Source of the DNA: an uncultured Sphingomonas sp.
GTDB taxonomy: Bacteria > Pseudomonadota > Alphaproteobacteria > Sphingomonadales > Sphingomonadaceae
DNA: 41,602 nucleotides
Assembly: GCF_913776855.1 (NCBI RefSeq)
Contig: NZ_CAJYQD010000046.1
Location: 1 to 41,602 of the forward strand
Direction: 5' to 3'
Under the pieces are notes generated by a model. The model had not been told where the DNA came from. It searched no databases and saw only the letters and a list, made by a program, of their open reading frames with translations. Positions within the stretch are counted from its first letter, which is position 1. Each line of letters starts with the position of its first letter. A program made the position numbers and the translations under genes. Positions 16,789 to 24,820 of this stretch are shown here, in pieces.

Positions 16789-17055
16789 TTATTCCGGCCT
16801 ACCCTTTACAATGGCCAGTCGGATGATGGGCAGGATGCCAACGATATTAACGGCCGCCAAGGCAAGGGTCCCGAACACGGGATGCAACGCACCGGCCCAC
16901 CGCGCCGTTGCCAATCCGACGAACAGGACAAGCGCGAGGCAAGCGATAAATCCCAGCCAACCCTTGCCATTCACAGGCATCGCCGTGATCTTTCCCGGCT
17001 TGCGGGAATAAACAAACCAGGTGTCGCGGGCACGCGGCTTTTCGTTCGGGTGCAT
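16789..17055 (-). CDS. small membrane protein of unknown function (88 aa)
   Basis: The 88-aa protein has a polar N-terminus (HPNEKPRARDTWFVYSRKPGKITAMPVNGKGW) and two membrane helices, LGFIACLALVLFVGLATARWAG and FGTLALAAVNIVGILPIIRLAIV, ending KGRPE. The pattern resembles small sphingomonad inner-membrane proteins of unknown role. Upstream on the minus strand AGGATTCCC precedes the ATG by nine bases. It lies alone between the GH84-like gene and the TonB receptor, on the same strand as the former, 175 bp before it. No functional evidence. Confidence 0.6.
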   Translation of the reverse strand: MHPNEKPRARDTWFVYSRKPGKITAMPVNGKGWLGFIACLALVLFVGLATARWAGALHPVFGTLALAAVNIVGILPIIRLAIVKGRPE

Positions 17056-17223
17056 CGCTGGGAATCCTATCCGTCCGGCAGCAGCTTACAGGCGTCGGGA
17101 ACGTCGACAATCGGGCCGACGCTATTTTACGGAACGTGCCCCGGACATGATAGCCTGCAGGGAGAAGCGCCCCCTCCGGATAAAGTCCGGGGTGACGAGA
17201 GGGGCATGGCAAGGGTAGCATCC

Positions 17224-17266
17224 ATACCAGGTTGATACCACCTATTTACTTAATGCCGACAGGTAT
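17224..17266. promoter_or_regulatory. candidate regulator half-sites upstream of the amino-sugar receptor
   Basis: ATACCA occurs at 17224-17229 and 17235-17240, exactly one helical turn apart, and the opposite orientation GGTAT at 17262-17266, in an AT-rich patch about 80-120 bp before the receptor start. ATACCA is also found at 16626-16631, just upstream of the GH84-like gene. The GntR/UTRA protein encoded at the end of the operon is the obvious candidate ligand, but this is inference. Confidence 0.25.
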
Positions 17267-17343
17267 ACATAACTATGCCCGACCGCAGCGGGCGGGCGGA
17301 ACACCGACCGGGAGAGTCGGCGGTGCGATAGAGGGAGCTGACC

Positions 17344-20073
17344 ATGGTAGCATCGTTCCGGCATTCGAGTGCGCTGGCGGCGCTGACCATGGCGTTGACG
17401 CAGTTGCCCGGCGTCGCAATGGCGCAGACCGCGCCGGCCGATGCCCCTGCCCCCGCCGAAACGGGCGAAATCGTCGTTACCGGCACCCGCATCCCGACGC
17501 CGGGGCTGGTTTCGAGCAGCCCGGTGGCGTCGACCAGCGAGCAGCAAATCCGGTTGCAGTCGGCGCTGACGATCGAGGATTTCTCGACCAGGCTGCCGCA
17601 GCTGTCCGGCGGCGTGCGACAGGGGTCGCAGGGCAGCGATGCGTTCGGGGCGCAGGTGCTGGAACTGCGCAATTTCGGACAGAGCCGGTCGCTGGTGCTA
17701 ATCGACGGCACCCGCGCCGCGCCGTTCAGCTTCCGCAACTCGGTCGACGTCAACGCCATCCCCGCCTCGCTCATCAAGCGGGTCGACGTGCTGACCGGGG
17801 GTGCCGCCGCCGTCTATGGCGCGGATGCGGTGGCGGGCGTCGTCAACTTCATCCTGAACGACGAGTTCGAAGGGGTACGCGGCACCGCCGCCAGCCGCTT
17901 GTCGGTGCGGGGCGGCGCGCAATATGGCGGGTCGGTGATGCTGGGCCTGGGCGTGGGGGACCGCGGAAACCTGGTCTTCGCGGCCGACTATACCCAGCGT
18001 GACGGCATCCTCGCCCGCCAGCGCGACTGGGCAGCGACGCCGAACCAGACCATTCCCAGCATCGGCGGCGTGTTCACCGATGTCGCCAGCGGGCGCCGGT
18101 TCGGCTTTACCGATTCCGGCGCGTTCACCACCAGCCCGTCGGCGACGTCGAACATTTCGGGCAGCTATCCGCTGGTATCGCCGCTCAAGCGCATCAACCT
18201 TGCCGCGCTGTACAAATATGAATTGGCCCCGGCGGTCGAGATATATGGCCGGGCGATGTTCACCAATGCGCGGACCGAAGAGACCGGCACGCCCGGCGCG
18301 CAGCCGGCAAGCGTCAGCCGCACGGTCGGCATCAACGCGACCAACCCGTTCCTGACCGACGCGATCCGCAGTCAGCTGACCTTCGTGAACGGCGTGGCGC
18401 AGGTGAATGTCAGCCGTTCGCTGGCCGAACTGGGCCTCATCACCTATCGCACCGAACGCGACACGTTGCAGTTGCAGTCGGGCCTGCGCGGGCCGATCAC
18501 GACCGCGTTGCAGTGGAACGTCTATGCCCAATATGGCCGGTCGGTCGAAAACTCGCTGATCGGCGGCGACGGGCTGGTCGCCAATGCCAGCGGGGCGAAC
18601 AACTTCGCATCGATCGTCAACACGGTCGACATCTTCGGTCCCAACCGCCCCGGCCTTGCCACAGCACTTGGCAGCCCGATCAACGGCTTCAACCGCAAGC
18701 GCGACCAGTTCGTGACCGCCGCGACGATCAGCGGGACGCTGGACGATGTGTTCACCATGCCCGCCGGGCCGATCGGTTTTGCGGTCGGTGCGGAGTATCG
18801 GCGCGAGACGGCGAGCATCCAGCAGGACAGCGCGCTGCTGTCGGGCAATACGTATCGGCAGGGCGTGCAGGCGGCCTATACTGGATCGTTCGACGTGAAG
18901 GAGCTGTACGGCGAGTTGCGCGTACCGCTGATCCACAACACGCCGTTCATCCGCCAGTTCGATGTCGGCGGCGCGTACCGCCTGTCCGATTACGACCTGT
19001 TCGGCACCCATGGCACGTGGAAGGTCGAGGCGAACTGGGCGGTCGACCGCAACCTGCGGCTGCGCGGCACCTATCAGCGCGTACTGCGCACCCCCAATTT
19101 CGGCGAGTTCGCCGCCAGCACATCCTCGCTGCCGTTCAGCAGCCTCGTAACGGTCGACCGGCTCAAGCCGCGCTATGGCGGCGATCCGTGCGTGATCGGC
19201 ACGGGCAACCGCGCCCAGTGTGACCGGCTGGGTGCGCCGGCGGCGGGATCGACCGATCCCCGCGCCGCCAGCTACCTGACCGGCAACTATTTCTATGGCG
19301 GCAATCCGGACATCCAGCCCGAAACCGGCTTTACCAAGACGATCGGCGGCGTGCTGACCCCGACGTTCCTGCCCGGCCTGAACGCAACGGTCGACTGGTA
19401 TGAGCTGGACTTGCGCGGCGCGGTGGGCGTGATCCAGCCGATCGCGGCGATCACCAGCTGCTACATCACCAATCCGACGGCGGGCAATCCGCTGTGCAAC
19501 CTGGTGACGCGCAACGCCAACGGCACGTTCAAGGACGCGTTCGTCAACAACCAGAATCTGGGGCGCCTGCTCCAGCGCGGGCTGGACATCGCCGCCAGCT
19601 ATACGCTCCGCCTCGAATGGATGGACGGCATCGGCCTGCGCGCCAGCTATCAGGGCAATATCGTCACGTCGTACCTGATCCAGGCGAACCCGACGGTGAA
19701 TGCGGTGCAGTGCAAGGGCACGTTCGGCGCGACCTGTTCGAGCGACGGCACGACCCTGGTTCAGCCCGATTACCGCCACACCGCCGGCATCGGCATCCTG
19801 TTCGACCATGGCGTGATCCAGTTCGACTGGCAGCGGATCGGCCGGGTGAAGTCGAGCGCGGCCGGATCGACCGAGACGATCGGTGCGCAGGACACGTTCG
19901 ACCTCTCGGCGTCGCGCGACTTCACGCCGGCGATCACGATGAGCGCGGGCGTCTATAATTTGCTCGACCGCAAGCCGCCGCGCGTGTCGGCGAATGGGGT
20001 CTTCAACACCTTCCCCGATACCTATGACATATTGGGCCGCACGATCGGGTTCACGCTCACGGCCAAGATGTAA
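17344..20073 (+). CDS. TonB-dependent outer-membrane receptor (amino-sugar locus)
   Basis: The 909-aa receptor starts with a signal peptide (to about VAMAQ), then a TonB-box-like EIVVTGTRIPTPG, a plug domain (EQQIRLQSALTIEDFSTRLPQ ... VLIDGTRAAPFS ... RVDVLTGGAAAVYGADAVAGVVNFIL) and a beta barrel ending in an aromatic-type terminal strand (GRTIGFTLTAKM). There is no N-terminal STN signalling domain. GGGAG precedes the ATG. Such receptors import oligosaccharides in sphingomonads and xanthomonads. Its stop is five bases before the symporter start, and MurQ and a GntR regulator follow, so the likely ligand is a MurNAc/GlcNAc compound; substrate cannot be read from the sequence itself. Confidence 0.9.
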   Translation: MVASFRHSSALAALTMALTQLPGVAMAQTAPADAPAPAETGEIVVTGTRIPTPGLVSSSPVASTSEQQIRLQSALTIEDFSTRLPQLSGGVRQGSQGSDAFGAQVLELRNFGQSRSLVLIDGTRAAPFSFRNSVDVNAIPASLIKRVDVLTGGAAAVYGADAVAGVVNFILNDEFEGVRGTAASRLSVRGGAQYGGSVMLGLGVGDRGNLVFAADYTQRDGILARQRDWAATPNQTIPSIGGVFTDVASGRRFGFTDSGAFTTSPSATSNISGSYPLVSPLKRINLAALYKYELAPAVEIYGRAMFTNARTEETGTPGAQPASVSRTVGINATNPFLTDAIRSQLTFVNGVAQVNVSRSLAELGLITYRTERDTLQLQSGLRGPITTALQWNVYAQYGRSVENSLIGGDGLVANASGANNFASIVNTVDIFGPNRPGLATALGSPINGFNRKRDQFVTAATISGTLDDVFTMPAGPIGFAVGAEYRRETASIQQDSALLSGNTYRQGVQAAYTGSFDVKELYGELRVPLIHNTPFIRQFDVGGAYRLSDYDLFGTHGTWKVEANWAVDRNLRLRGTYQRVLRTPNFGEFAASTSSLPFSSLVTVDRLKPRYGGDPCVIGTGNRAQCDRLGAPAAGSTDPRAASYLTGNYFYGGNPDIQPETGFTKTIGGVLTPTFLPGLNATVDWYELDLRGAVGVIQPIAAITSCYITNPTAGNPLCNLVTRNANGTFKDAFVNNQNLGRLLQRGLDIAASYTLRLEWMDGIGLRASYQGNIVTSYLIQANPTVNAVQCKGTFGATCSSDGTTLVQPDYRHTAGIGILFDHGVIQFDWQRIGRVKSSAAGSTETIGAQDTFDLSASRDFTPAITMSAGVYNLLDRKPPRVSANGVFNTFPDTYDILGRTIGFTLTAKM

Positions 20074-20078
20074 GGGTG

Positions 20079-21641
20079 ATGCACCTGCCCTTTTCGCTGG
20101 CCGACTGGCTGGTCATCGCCGCCTATCTGTTGCTGCTGATCGGCGGGGGGTGGATTTTTACCCCCCGCAACACCGCGTCGGCGCACGACTATTTCCTCGC
20201 CGGGGGCAATGTGCCGGCGTGGCTGGCGGCGGTGTCGGTGCTGTCGGCGACGCAATCGGCGGCGACGTTTCTCGGCGGGCCAGATTATGGCTATGGCGCC
20301 GACCTGACCTATCTGACCGGCAATATCGGCGGGTTGCTGGGCGCGATGTTCGTCGCGCATGTAATGATCCCGCGCTTCTACGCGATCCGGGCGACGACGG
20401 CGTATGAGCTGCTGACGATGCGCTTCGGCATTCGCGCGACGCGCTGGGCGGGCGGCATGTTCCTGGTCGGGCGGGTGTTTGCCGGGGGGGCGCGGGTGTA
20501 TCTGGCGGCGATCGCGCTCGCCATGGTCATCACCGGGTCGGTAGATGCGACCGGCATATTGATCGCCGCCGCGCTGCTCGTGGTGGCGAGCGTGTTGTTC
20601 ACCTTTGTCGGTGGGCTGAAGTCGGTCCTGTGGAACGACCTGATCCAGTTCATCGTGTATCTGGGGTCGGCGATCGCGGTGCTGGTGTTCCTGCGGCTTT
20701 CGATCCCCGCGTCGAACGAAGCGATCGTCGATGCGCTGCGGAACGCGCCGGGGGGCGTCGACAAGCTGCGGCTGTTCGATGTCTCGATGGATTTCTCGCG
20801 GCCCTTCTCGCTGCTGGCGATCGTCACGGGCATCACCCTGCTCTACATCGCCAATGCCGGCATGGACCAGGACACGACCCAGCGGTTGCTGGCATGCAAG
20901 GATGCGAAGACCGGCGCGCGCGGCCTGTACCTGTCGGTATTCGCGACGATCCCGACGGTCGGGCTGTTCATCGTCATCGGATTGTTACTCCACATCTTCT
21001 ATAATCGCCCCGACCTGATGGGCGGTGCCGCTGCAACCGCCGGGCAGGCATTCGGGGGCGAGAAGATCAGCATCTTCATGCACTATATCCTGACCCAGTT
21101 GCCCGGCGGTTTGCGCGGGTTGGTGACGATCGGCATTTGCGCCGCTGCCGTCGCGACGACCAATTCGGCGCTGAACGCCATGTCGTCGGTGCTGGTGCAA
21201 GACTTTTACCGCCCGTGGCGCGAACGGCGTGGGAGCGTGCCGGAGCATCATTTCGTCAGCGCAGGACGCGCGGGCATGGGGGTGATCGGCCTCGCGATGC
21301 TCGTGATGGCGGTCGCGTCCTATTACTGGCAGCGGCATAGCAGCATGGGACTGCTGGAGTTCGCGCTGCAGGTGATGGTGTTCACCTATGCCGGACTGCT
21401 GGGCGTGTATTTCACCGCCCTGTTCACCGGCCGCGGCACCACCAATTCGGTGGTCGCGGCATTGCTGGTCGGCTTTGCCGTGATCGTGCTGCTGCAACCC
21501 GGCATCGCCCGCGCGATCGGCCTGCCCGGCGCGCTCACCGGCCTCGCCTTTCCCTTTCAGCTCTGCATCGGCACGCTGATCGCGTTCCTCGTCTGCGCTG
21601 CCCCGGCGGGGCGGCACCAACCGGATGGACCTTCCGCATGA
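20079..21641 (+). CDS. sodium:solute symporter (SSS family), putative amino-sugar importer
   Basis: The 520-aa integral membrane protein has about 13 hydrophobic helices, beginning LADWLVIAAYLLLLIGGGWIF and DYFLAGGNVPAWLAAVSVLSATQSAATFLG, the SSS-family start pattern. YIANAGMDQDTTQRLLACKDAKTGARGL is the family loop with the conserved Q-R. The start is ATG 20079, with in-frame GTG at 20076 as an alternative. It is sandwiched between an outer-membrane receptor and MurQ with 4-bp overlap, so it probably carries MurNAc or a related amino sugar across the inner membrane without phosphorylating it. Inference from context. Confidence 0.85.
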   Translation: MHLPFSLADWLVIAAYLLLLIGGGWIFTPRNTASAHDYFLAGGNVPAWLAAVSVLSATQSAATFLGGPDYGYGADLTYLTGNIGGLLGAMFVAHVMIPRFYAIRATTAYELLTMRFGIRATRWAGGMFLVGRVFAGGARVYLAAIALAMVITGSVDATGILIAAALLVVASVLFTFVGGLKSVLWNDLIQFIVYLGSAIAVLVFLRLSIPASNEAIVDALRNAPGGVDKLRLFDVSMDFSRPFSLLAIVTGITLLYIANAGMDQDTTQRLLACKDAKTGARGLYLSVFATIPTVGLFIVIGLLLHIFYNRPDLMGGAAATAGQAFGGEKISIFMHYILTQLPGGLRGLVTIGICAAAVATTNSALNAMSSVLVQDFYRPWRERRGSVPEHHFVSAGRAGMGVIGLAMLVMAVASYYWQRHSSMGLLEFALQVMVFTYAGLLGVYFTALFTGRGTTNSVVAALLVGFAVIVLLQPGIARAIGLPGALTGLAFPFQLCIGTLIAFLVCAAPAGRHQPDGPSA

Positions 21642-22519
21642 ATACCGAAACGCTCGACCCGCGCTATCAGGGCGTCGAACATTGGCCGACACCGTGCGCG
21701 GTCGAGGCGATGCTGGAAGGGCAGATGGCCGCCATCGCCGCGCTCCAGACGCAGACCGCCGCCATCGCCGGCGCTGCGGACGCCGCCGCCAAGCGGCTGG
21801 AAACCGGCGGGCGGCTGGTATTCGTCGGCGCGGGCACGTCGGGGCGGCTGGCGGTACAGGACGGGACAGAGCTGCACCCGACCTTCGGCTGGCCGTCCGA
21901 GCGGATGCTGTTCCTGATGGCCGGCGGGGCTGACGCACTGACCAAGGCACGCGAAGGGGCGGAGGACGACGCCGATGCCGCCCGTGCCGAGGTCGCCGCC
22001 GCCGGGGTCGGGCCGGAGGACGTGATGATCGGCGTGGCGGCGAGCGGGCGAACCCCCTTCACGGTCGCCGCGATCGAGGCTGCGCGGGCGGCCGGCGCGC
22101 TGACCATCGGGATCGCCAACAACCCCGAAACGCCGCTTACGCAAGCCGCCGAGCATATCGTCGTGGCGGCGACCGGCAGCGAGATCATCGCCGGGTCGAC
22201 CCGAATGAAGGCCGGCACCGCGCAAAAGGCCGCATTGAACCTGTTGTCGACTACGATCATGATCCGCCTCGGCCTGGTCTATGACGGGCGGATGATCGCC
22301 ATGCGGGTATCGAATGCGAAGCTGCTGCGTCGCGCGCGGGCGATGGTGCAGGACCTGACCGGCGTCGGGCCGGACGCCGCCGCCGATGCGCTGGAGCGCG
22401 GTGACAACGATATTCGCCGCGCGGTGCTGATCGCGCGCGGGCTGGCCCCCGATGCGGCCGCGGCGTTGCTGGCGGCGCATCACGGGCGGCTGGACGCCGC
22501 GATCGCGGCGGCACCCTGA
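21638..22519 (+). CDS. murQ: N-acetylmuramic acid 6-phosphate etherase
   Basis: The 293-aa protein cleaves the lactyl ether of MurNAc-6-P to give GlcNAc-6-P and D-lactate, the key step of peptidoglycan amino-sugar recycling. It has a SIS fold with the phosphosugar loop VGAGTSGRLAV, catalytic region DGTELHPTFG (Glu79), IGVAASGRTPF and the conserved ATGSEIIAGSTRMKAGTAQK signature. Normal length. It overlaps the symporter by ATGA and the downstream regulator by TGATG. No kinase producing MurNAc-6-P (AnmK, MurK type) is encoded in this window, so it must be elsewhere. Confidence 0.95.
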   Translation: MNTETLDPRYQGVEHWPTPCAVEAMLEGQMAAIAALQTQTAAIAGAADAAAKRLETGGRLVFVGAGTSGRLAVQDGTELHPTFGWPSERMLFLMAGGADALTKAREGAEDDADAARAEVAAAGVGPEDVMIGVAASGRTPFTVAAIEAARAAGALTIGIANNPETPLTQAAEHIVVAATGSEIIAGSTRMKAGTAQKAALNLLSTTIMIRLGLVYDGRMIAMRVSNAKLLRRARAMVQDLTGVGPDAAADALERGDNDIRRAVLIARGLAPDAAAALLAAHHGRLDAAIAAAP

Positions 22520-23247
22520 TGCGCCAGATCGCATGGCCCAGCGGCGACGAGGACACGCCGCTCTACCTGCAACTCGCCCGGAGTCTGCGCGACCATATCA
22601 GCGACGGCGGGATCGGACCGGGGGGCGCCCTCCCCTCCGAACGCGAGCTGAGCGAGATGGCCGGCCTGTCCCGCGTGACGGTGCGCAAGGGCATCCAGCA
22701 GCTGATCGACGAAGGCATCGTCGTGCGCAAACAGGGTTCGGGCACCTTCGTCGCCCCCCGGATCGAGGCGCGGGGCAGCCGGTTGACCAGCTTCAGCGAC
22801 GATGCCCGCCTGCGCGGCGAGGCGCCGGGCGTCGTATGGATCTACAAGAGCTACGCGCTACCGACCGAGGAGGAAGCCGCCGCACTGGAGGTCGCGCCCG
22901 ATACCCGTGTCGCGCGGCTGGGCCGGGTGCGGCTGTCGGGGGGCGATCCGCTGGCGATCGAACATGCGGTGGTGCCGGCCGAGTTCATGCCCGACCTCGC
23001 CCGGTTGCAGGATTCGCTATACGAGGCGCTGGAGGCGCACGGGTTCCGCCCGGTCGGCGGCACGCAACGGGTGCGCGCCTCGCTCGCCACCGCGACCGAG
23101 GCGGGGATATTGTCGATCGAGCAATTGTCCGAAGTGCTGCGGATCGAACGCCGTACCCGCCTGTCCGACGGGCGGATCGTCGAGTTCACTCGCTCGGTCT
23201 ATCGCGGCGACCGCTATGAGTTCGTGACCGAGCTGAACGAGGTCTAG
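22519..23247 (+). CDS. GntR-family regulator with UTRA ligand domain
   Basis: The 242-aa regulator has a winged helix-turn-helix at about residues 14-75 (LYLQLARSLRDHI, GGALPSERELSEMAGLSRVTVRKGIQQL, GIVVRKQGSGTFVAP) and a UTRA domain of the HutC/NagR class (about 90-240) ending VEFTRSVYRGDRYEFVTEL. UTRA domains bind phosphosugars such as GlcNAc-6-P in NagR. It closes the receptor-symporter-murQ operon by a 1-bp overlap and is expected to repress it until the sugar phosphate appears. Confidence 0.9.
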   Translation: MRQIAWPSGDEDTPLYLQLARSLRDHISDGGIGPGGALPSERELSEMAGLSRVTVRKGIQQLIDEGIVVRKQGSGTFVAPRIEARGSRLTSFSDDARLRGEAPGVVWIYKSYALPTEEEAAALEVAPDTRVARLGRVRLSGGDPLAIEHAVVPAEFMPDLARLQDSLYEALEAHGFRPVGGTQRVRASLATATEAGILSIEQLSEVLRIERRTRLSDGRIVEFTRSVYRGDRYEFVTELNEV

Positions 23248-23266
23248 GGCCGGACGACATCGGGTC

Positions 23267-23345
23267 GTACCCCCGCGCAGGCGGGGATCCAAGGTAACGA
23301 CAGGACAAGCTGTGTGGGTCTGGACCCCCGCCTGCGCGGGGGTAC
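23267..23345. repeat. dispersed inverted repeat between convergent genes
   Basis: Two 25-base arms, 23267-23291 and 23321-23345, match as inverted repeats at 24 of 25 positions (left arm begins GTACCCCCGCGCAGGCGGGG) around a 29-base spacer. Each arm itself can fold (CCCCGC/GCGGGG). It lies between the ends of the GntR gene and the GH30 gene and probably acts as a two-way terminator. Same family as the element at 29872-29958. Confidence 0.75.
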
Positions 23346-23416
23346 GCCTTCAATGTTAGTTGGTTCTCCAGCAAATCGACATTCAGCCGAAACCGCCCGT
23401 CCCGACAAGCTCCCCC

Positions 23417-24820
23417 CTATCGCGCGCGGTCCCAGACGATCGTCACCGCTGCTGCGGGCGGCAGGACATGGCTCGCCCGCCGCGTGCCGACCTGTGTGTC
23501 GATCCGGCGGGGGGCATCGCCGCGATTATAGGCGAGCAGCACCACGCCGCCGTCCGGATTGCGGAACGCGACCGAGGCGATGTCGGGCGTCTCGCTGCTG
23601 TCGATCCGCGCTGCGCCGCGCGTGACGAAGCGGCTGAGATGGCCCAGCGCATAATATTCGAGTTCGCGCGCGATACCGCCGGTCGCCGGATCGATGGTGA
23701 CGACGCCGCGACAATCGGTGCAGCCGCCCTTGTTCGGGCCGCCCTTCGGATCGAGCGCCAGGTTCCAGAGCAACACGCCGCGCGCCCAGTTGCGGGTCGA
23801 TCCGATCATCAGGTTCTGGATCGCGTCGGAAAAGCCGATCTTCCATCCCGGCCGCCACCCGCCGCCCGAACATTCGGTGAAGAAGGCGTCCTTGGTCGGA
23901 TAGGCGGCGCGGACGCGCGACTGGGCCGATACCTTGCCGCCATAGCAATGCCACGCGACGCCGGGGATATAACGGCTTGCGGCGGGATCGCTCAGCACCG
24001 TTTCGGGCTGTTCGGGCTGGTCCCAATTATGGTCCCATTCCAGCACGCGGGTCGGCAGCTTCGCCTGCTCGAGTGCGGGGCCGAGATGACGACCGACGAA
24101 GCGTGCCCGGTCGCGCGCGGGCCATTTCATGCCCGGATAGTCGGCGGGCGAGAAATCGGGTTCGTTCTGGACGGTGACGTAGCGCATCGCCACCCCTTGC
24201 GCCGCATAAGCCTTCAGATAGCGGACGAAATAGCGGGCATAGACGTCGTAGGCATCGTCGCGCAGCGTTCCGCCGATCATCGAGTCGCCGGTCTTCATCC
24301 AGCCCGGCGGGCTCCACGGGCTGGCCATCACCACCAGCTTCGGGTTGATCGCCAGCGCCGCCTTCACGGTTGGCAGCACGGTCGCGCGATTGGGCGCGAT
24401 CGAGAATTGCTTCAGCTCGGGATCGCGCTTTCCGATGGGCATGTCGTCAAAGCTGTAATGCGTCGGCGAGAAGTCCGACGCGCCGATCGTCAGTCGGGTA
24501 AAGCCCAGGCGCAGGTCACCCGGACCGCTGCCGAACAATTCGCGCAACAGCGCCTGACGCTTCAGTGCGGGCAGTTGCTGGATCAGGATCGCCGACGCAT
24601 CGGTGATCGACGCGCCGAACCCGACCATCGTCTGATAGCGGCGCGCGGGATCGATGACGATCGTCGCCCCCTGCCCCGCCGAACCGGGCGACAGGGCGAC
24701 CTGGGTCAGGCGCTGGCTGCCATCGGCATTCGTCTGCCACGCGCGGATTCCGGCGGGTGGCGCGGGTGCCGCTCCGATGGCCAACAGCGCAGTGACGGCG
24801 AGGAGGGGGCGGCGGATCAT
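23417..24820 (-). CDS. GH30 glycosidase (glucosylceramidase-like / beta-1,6-glucanase type), secreted
   Basis: The 467-aa protein starts with a signal peptide (MIRRPLLAVTALLAIGAAPA) followed by the GH30 barrel: YQTMVGFGASITDASA, SPWSPPGWMKT, acid/base Glu220 in VTVQNEPDF and nucleophile Glu316 in AFFTECSGG. A C-terminal beta domain (RIDSSETPDIASVAFRNPDGGVVLLAYN) is typical. GH30 family members hydrolyse beta-glucosides, glucosylceramide or beta-1,6-glucan. It overlaps the GH3 gene by ATGA and is the second gene of that operon. Substrate in this locus is probably a beta-linked gluco-oligosaccharide. Confidence 0.9.
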   Translation of the reverse strand: MIRRPLLAVTALLAIGAAPAPPAGIRAWQTNADGSQRLTQVALSPGSAGQGATIVIDPARRYQTMVGFGASITDASAILIQQLPALKRQALLRELFGSGPGDLRLGFTRLTIGASDFSPTHYSFDDMPIGKRDPELKQFSIAPNRATVLPTVKAALAINPKLVVMASPWSPPGWMKTGDSMIGGTLRDDAYDVYARYFVRYLKAYAAQGVAMRYVTVQNEPDFSPADYPGMKWPARDRARFVGRHLGPALEQAKLPTRVLEWDHNWDQPEQPETVLSDPAASRYIPGVAWHCYGGKVSAQSRVRAAYPTKDAFFTECSGGGWRPGWKIGFSDAIQNLMIGSTRNWARGVLLWNLALDPKGGPNKGGCTDCRGVVTIDPATGGIARELEYYALGHLSRFVTRGAARIDSSETPDIASVAFRNPDGGVVLLAYNRGDAPRRIDTQVGTRRASHVLPPAAAVTIVWDRAR

